6,624 nucleotides of DNA from an uncultured Faecalibacterium sp. (GTDB taxonomy: Bacteria; Bacillota; Clostridia; Oscillospirales; Ruminococcaceae): the NCBI GenBank assembly GCA_900765105.1, contig CAAFQM010000269.1, positions 1 through 6,624 of the forward strand. Direction: 5' to 3'. Made by a program: the position numbers and the translations under genes. The notes beneath the pieces were generated by a model that saw nothing but the letters and a program-made list of their open reading frames with translations, ran no database searches and was not told where the DNA came from. Each line of letters begins with the position of its first letter. Position 1 is the first letter of the stretch. Shown here piece after piece: positions 5,602 to 6,624 of this stretch.

Positions 5602-6534
5602 ATGGCAGCACAGAGCACGACCCCGCTGCTGAAGGTCGAAGGGCTGAAGCAGTATTTCCGCGTCAATAAGAATTTCACGGTCAAGGCGGTGGACGATGTC
5701 AGTTTTGAGATCTACCCCGGCGAGACCTACGGTCTGGTGGGCGAGTCCGGCTCGGGCAAATCCACCATCGGCCGCAGCATCATCCGCCTGTACGACCCCA
5801 CTGCGGGCAAGATCACCTTTGACGGGCAGGATATCAGTGGCCGTCTGACCCATGCACAGAACAATACCCTGCGCACCCAGATGCAGATGATCTTTCAGGA
5901 CCCCATGGCATCCCTGAACCCCCGCAAAAAGGTGGAGGACATCATCGGCGAGGGTCTGGATATCCACCATCTGTGCAAAACGCAGGCAGAGCGCCGCGAA
6001 AAGGTGGAAAAGATCCTTGCCAAGGTCGGCCTTGCCCCGGAGCACGCCGAGCGCTATCCCCACCAGTTCTCCGGCGGTCAGCGTCAGCGCGTGGGCATTG
6101 CCCGCGCCCTCATCATGAACCCCAAGCTCATCATCGCGGACGAGTGCATCTCGGCGCTGGATGTGTCCATTCAGGCACAGGTAGTCAACCTGATGAAGGA
6201 TATCCAGCAGGAGACCGGCACGGCCTATCTGTTCATCGCCCACGACCTGTCCATGGTCAAGTACATCTCCGACCGCATCGGTGTGCTGCATCTGGGGCAT
6301 CTGCTGGAGACCGGCACCACCGAGGAGATCTTCGAGCACCCCATCCACCCTTACACCCGGAGCCTGCTGTCGGCCATTCCGCTGCCGAACCCGGTGGTGG
6401 AAAAGCGCCGCGTGGCTGAGACTTATGACTATGCCACTTCCGGCATCGACTATTCCAAGGGCACCCGCCACCATGTGGAGGGCAGCCACTACGTCAAGTG
6501 CACGGATGAAGAATTTGCCAAGTGGTGTAAATAA
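5602..6534 (+). CDS. oppF: Oligopeptide ABC transporter ATP-binding protein OppF
   Basis: This 310-residue cytoplasmic protein is the second ATPase of the transporter. Motifs in order: Walker A GESGSGKS (47-54), Q-loop FQDP (98-101), ABC signature FSGGQRQR (156-163), Walker B LIIADEC (176-182) with the catalytic Glu181, then ISALDVSIQAQV, and the switch histidine in AHDLS (His214). The phrase SALDVSIQAQVVNL is characteristic of the OppF/DppF subfamily. Cysteine at 182 replaces the more usual proline of DEP; from memory this is common in Firmicute OppF proteins, so no loss of activity is implied. The C-terminus has HPYTRSLLSAIPLPNP (250-265) and a tail ending GSHYVKCTDEEFAKW, comparable to the usual HFV...T-x-E-E end of OppF. 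The length is normal. ATG 5602 lies directly against the oppD stop codon. It is the last gene of the transporter set. Confidence 0.95.
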   Translation: MAAQSTTPLLKVEGLKQYFRVNKNFTVKAVDDVSFEIYPGETYGLVGESGSGKSTIGRSIIRLYDPTAGKITFDGQDISGRLTHAQNNTLRTQMQMIFQDPMASLNPRKKVEDIIGEGLDIHHLCKTQAERREKVEKILAKVGLAPEHAERYPHQFSGGQRQRVGIARALIMNPKLIIADECISALDVSIQAQVVNLMKDIQQETGTAYLFIAHDLSMVKYISDRIGVLHLGHLLETGTTEEIFEHPIHPYTRSLLSAIPLPNPVVEKRRVAETYDYATSGIDYSKGTRHHVEGSHYVKCTDEEFAKWCK

Positions 6535-6551
6535 GACCGAATCAAAGACGA

Positions 6552-6590
6552 GTGCTGCAGGCGGCCTTTTATAGTGCCGCCGTGCAGCGC
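6552..6590 (+). other. Strong hairpin without U run between oppF and the next gene
   Basis: GCTGCAGGCGGC (6554-6565) pairs with GCCGCC (6576-6581) and TGCAGC (6583-6588), with one bulged G at 6582, a 10-nt loop (6566-6575), and an outer G-C and T-G pair. The sequence after it is ACCGACAAGG, so it is not a normal intrinsic terminator on this strand; the complementary strand also lacks a U run. It may slow 3' decay of the operon mRNA, be a processing site, or shape expression of the next gene, whose ribosome binding site begins 8 nt after it. Confidence 0.5.
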
Positions 6591-6609
6591 ACCGACAAGG
6601 AGCAAAAGA

Positions 6610-6624
6610 ATGCCCGCCCACCGG
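6610..6624 (+). CDS. Start of an unidentified downstream gene (partial, 3' end outside window)
   Basis: ATG 6610 is preceded by a strong ribosome binding site, AAGGAG (6598-6603), at 6 nt spacing. Only five codons (MPAHR) fall in the window, so no product can be named. It lies 75 nt after oppF in the same direction with no intrinsic terminator in between, so it may be co-transcribed with the opp genes. The call rests on the ribosome binding site and position alone. Confidence 0.5.

Noticed and set aside
4432..6621. 729-codon open frame on the minus strand across oppD and oppF
   Set aside because: Same cause: it is the in-register shadow of oppD and oppF, with repetitive composition and no domain.
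1..6624. CRISPR array, insertion sequence, tRNA or rRNA gene, or phage element
   Set aside because: No spaced repeats, transposase, terminal inverted repeats, or cloverleaf-like sequence were seen; the window is filled by the transporter operon and its control regions.

Overview
The window carries a complete oligopeptide ABC transporter locus in the order oppA-oppB-oppC-oppD-oppF, all on the + strand. It is flanked by the 3' end of a transketolase gene and the first codons of a further downstream gene. The organism looks like a GC-rich member of the Firmicutes. The supporting signs are strong GGAGG-type ribosome binding sites, a lipoprotein (not periplasmic) substrate-binding protein with a Ser/Ala/Gly-rich tether, Firmicute-type OppD and OppF C-termini, and AT-rich intergenic DNA beside GC-rich genes. 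The overall style resembles Oscillospiraceae of the Faecalibacterium/Subdoligranulum/Gemmiger type. That placement is inferred from general familiarity, not from a marker gene.

Layout: positions 1-104 hold the transketolase C-terminus, followed by a textbook intrinsic terminator (139-175). Positions 176-611 are a non-coding control region: an AT-rich stretch with short direct repeats, a small palindrome, a perfect TATAAT box at 485-490, and a long imperfect hairpin (501-547) followed by a short U run. oppA occupies 612-2315. A second strong intrinsic terminator hairpin (2335-2377) lies in the 135-nt gap before oppB, whose start is best placed at the GTG at 2451. oppB, oppC, oppD and oppF then follow with gaps of 0, 13 and 0 nt. 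A hairpin without a U run (6552-6590) and a strong ribosome binding site introduce a new ORF at 6610 that runs off the window.

How the parts work together: OppA would be a surface-tethered lipoprotein that captures peptides. OppB and OppC form the membrane channel. OppD and OppF are the paired ATPases that drive import. The terminator after oppA would let most transcripts stop there, giving more binding protein than permease, while read-through makes the translationally coupled BCDF block. The leader hairpin ahead of oppA may add a second control point.

This is mainly an ordinary nutrient-uptake operon, and I see no clearly novel system. The points most worth a second look are the hairpin/U-run leader directly downstream of the predicted promoter, the twin-arginine-like lipoprotein signal of OppA, the enlarged N-terminus and outer loop of OppC, and the apparent absence of TTA, CTA and TCA codons from all five genes. 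That absence explains very long but spurious antisense reading frames.
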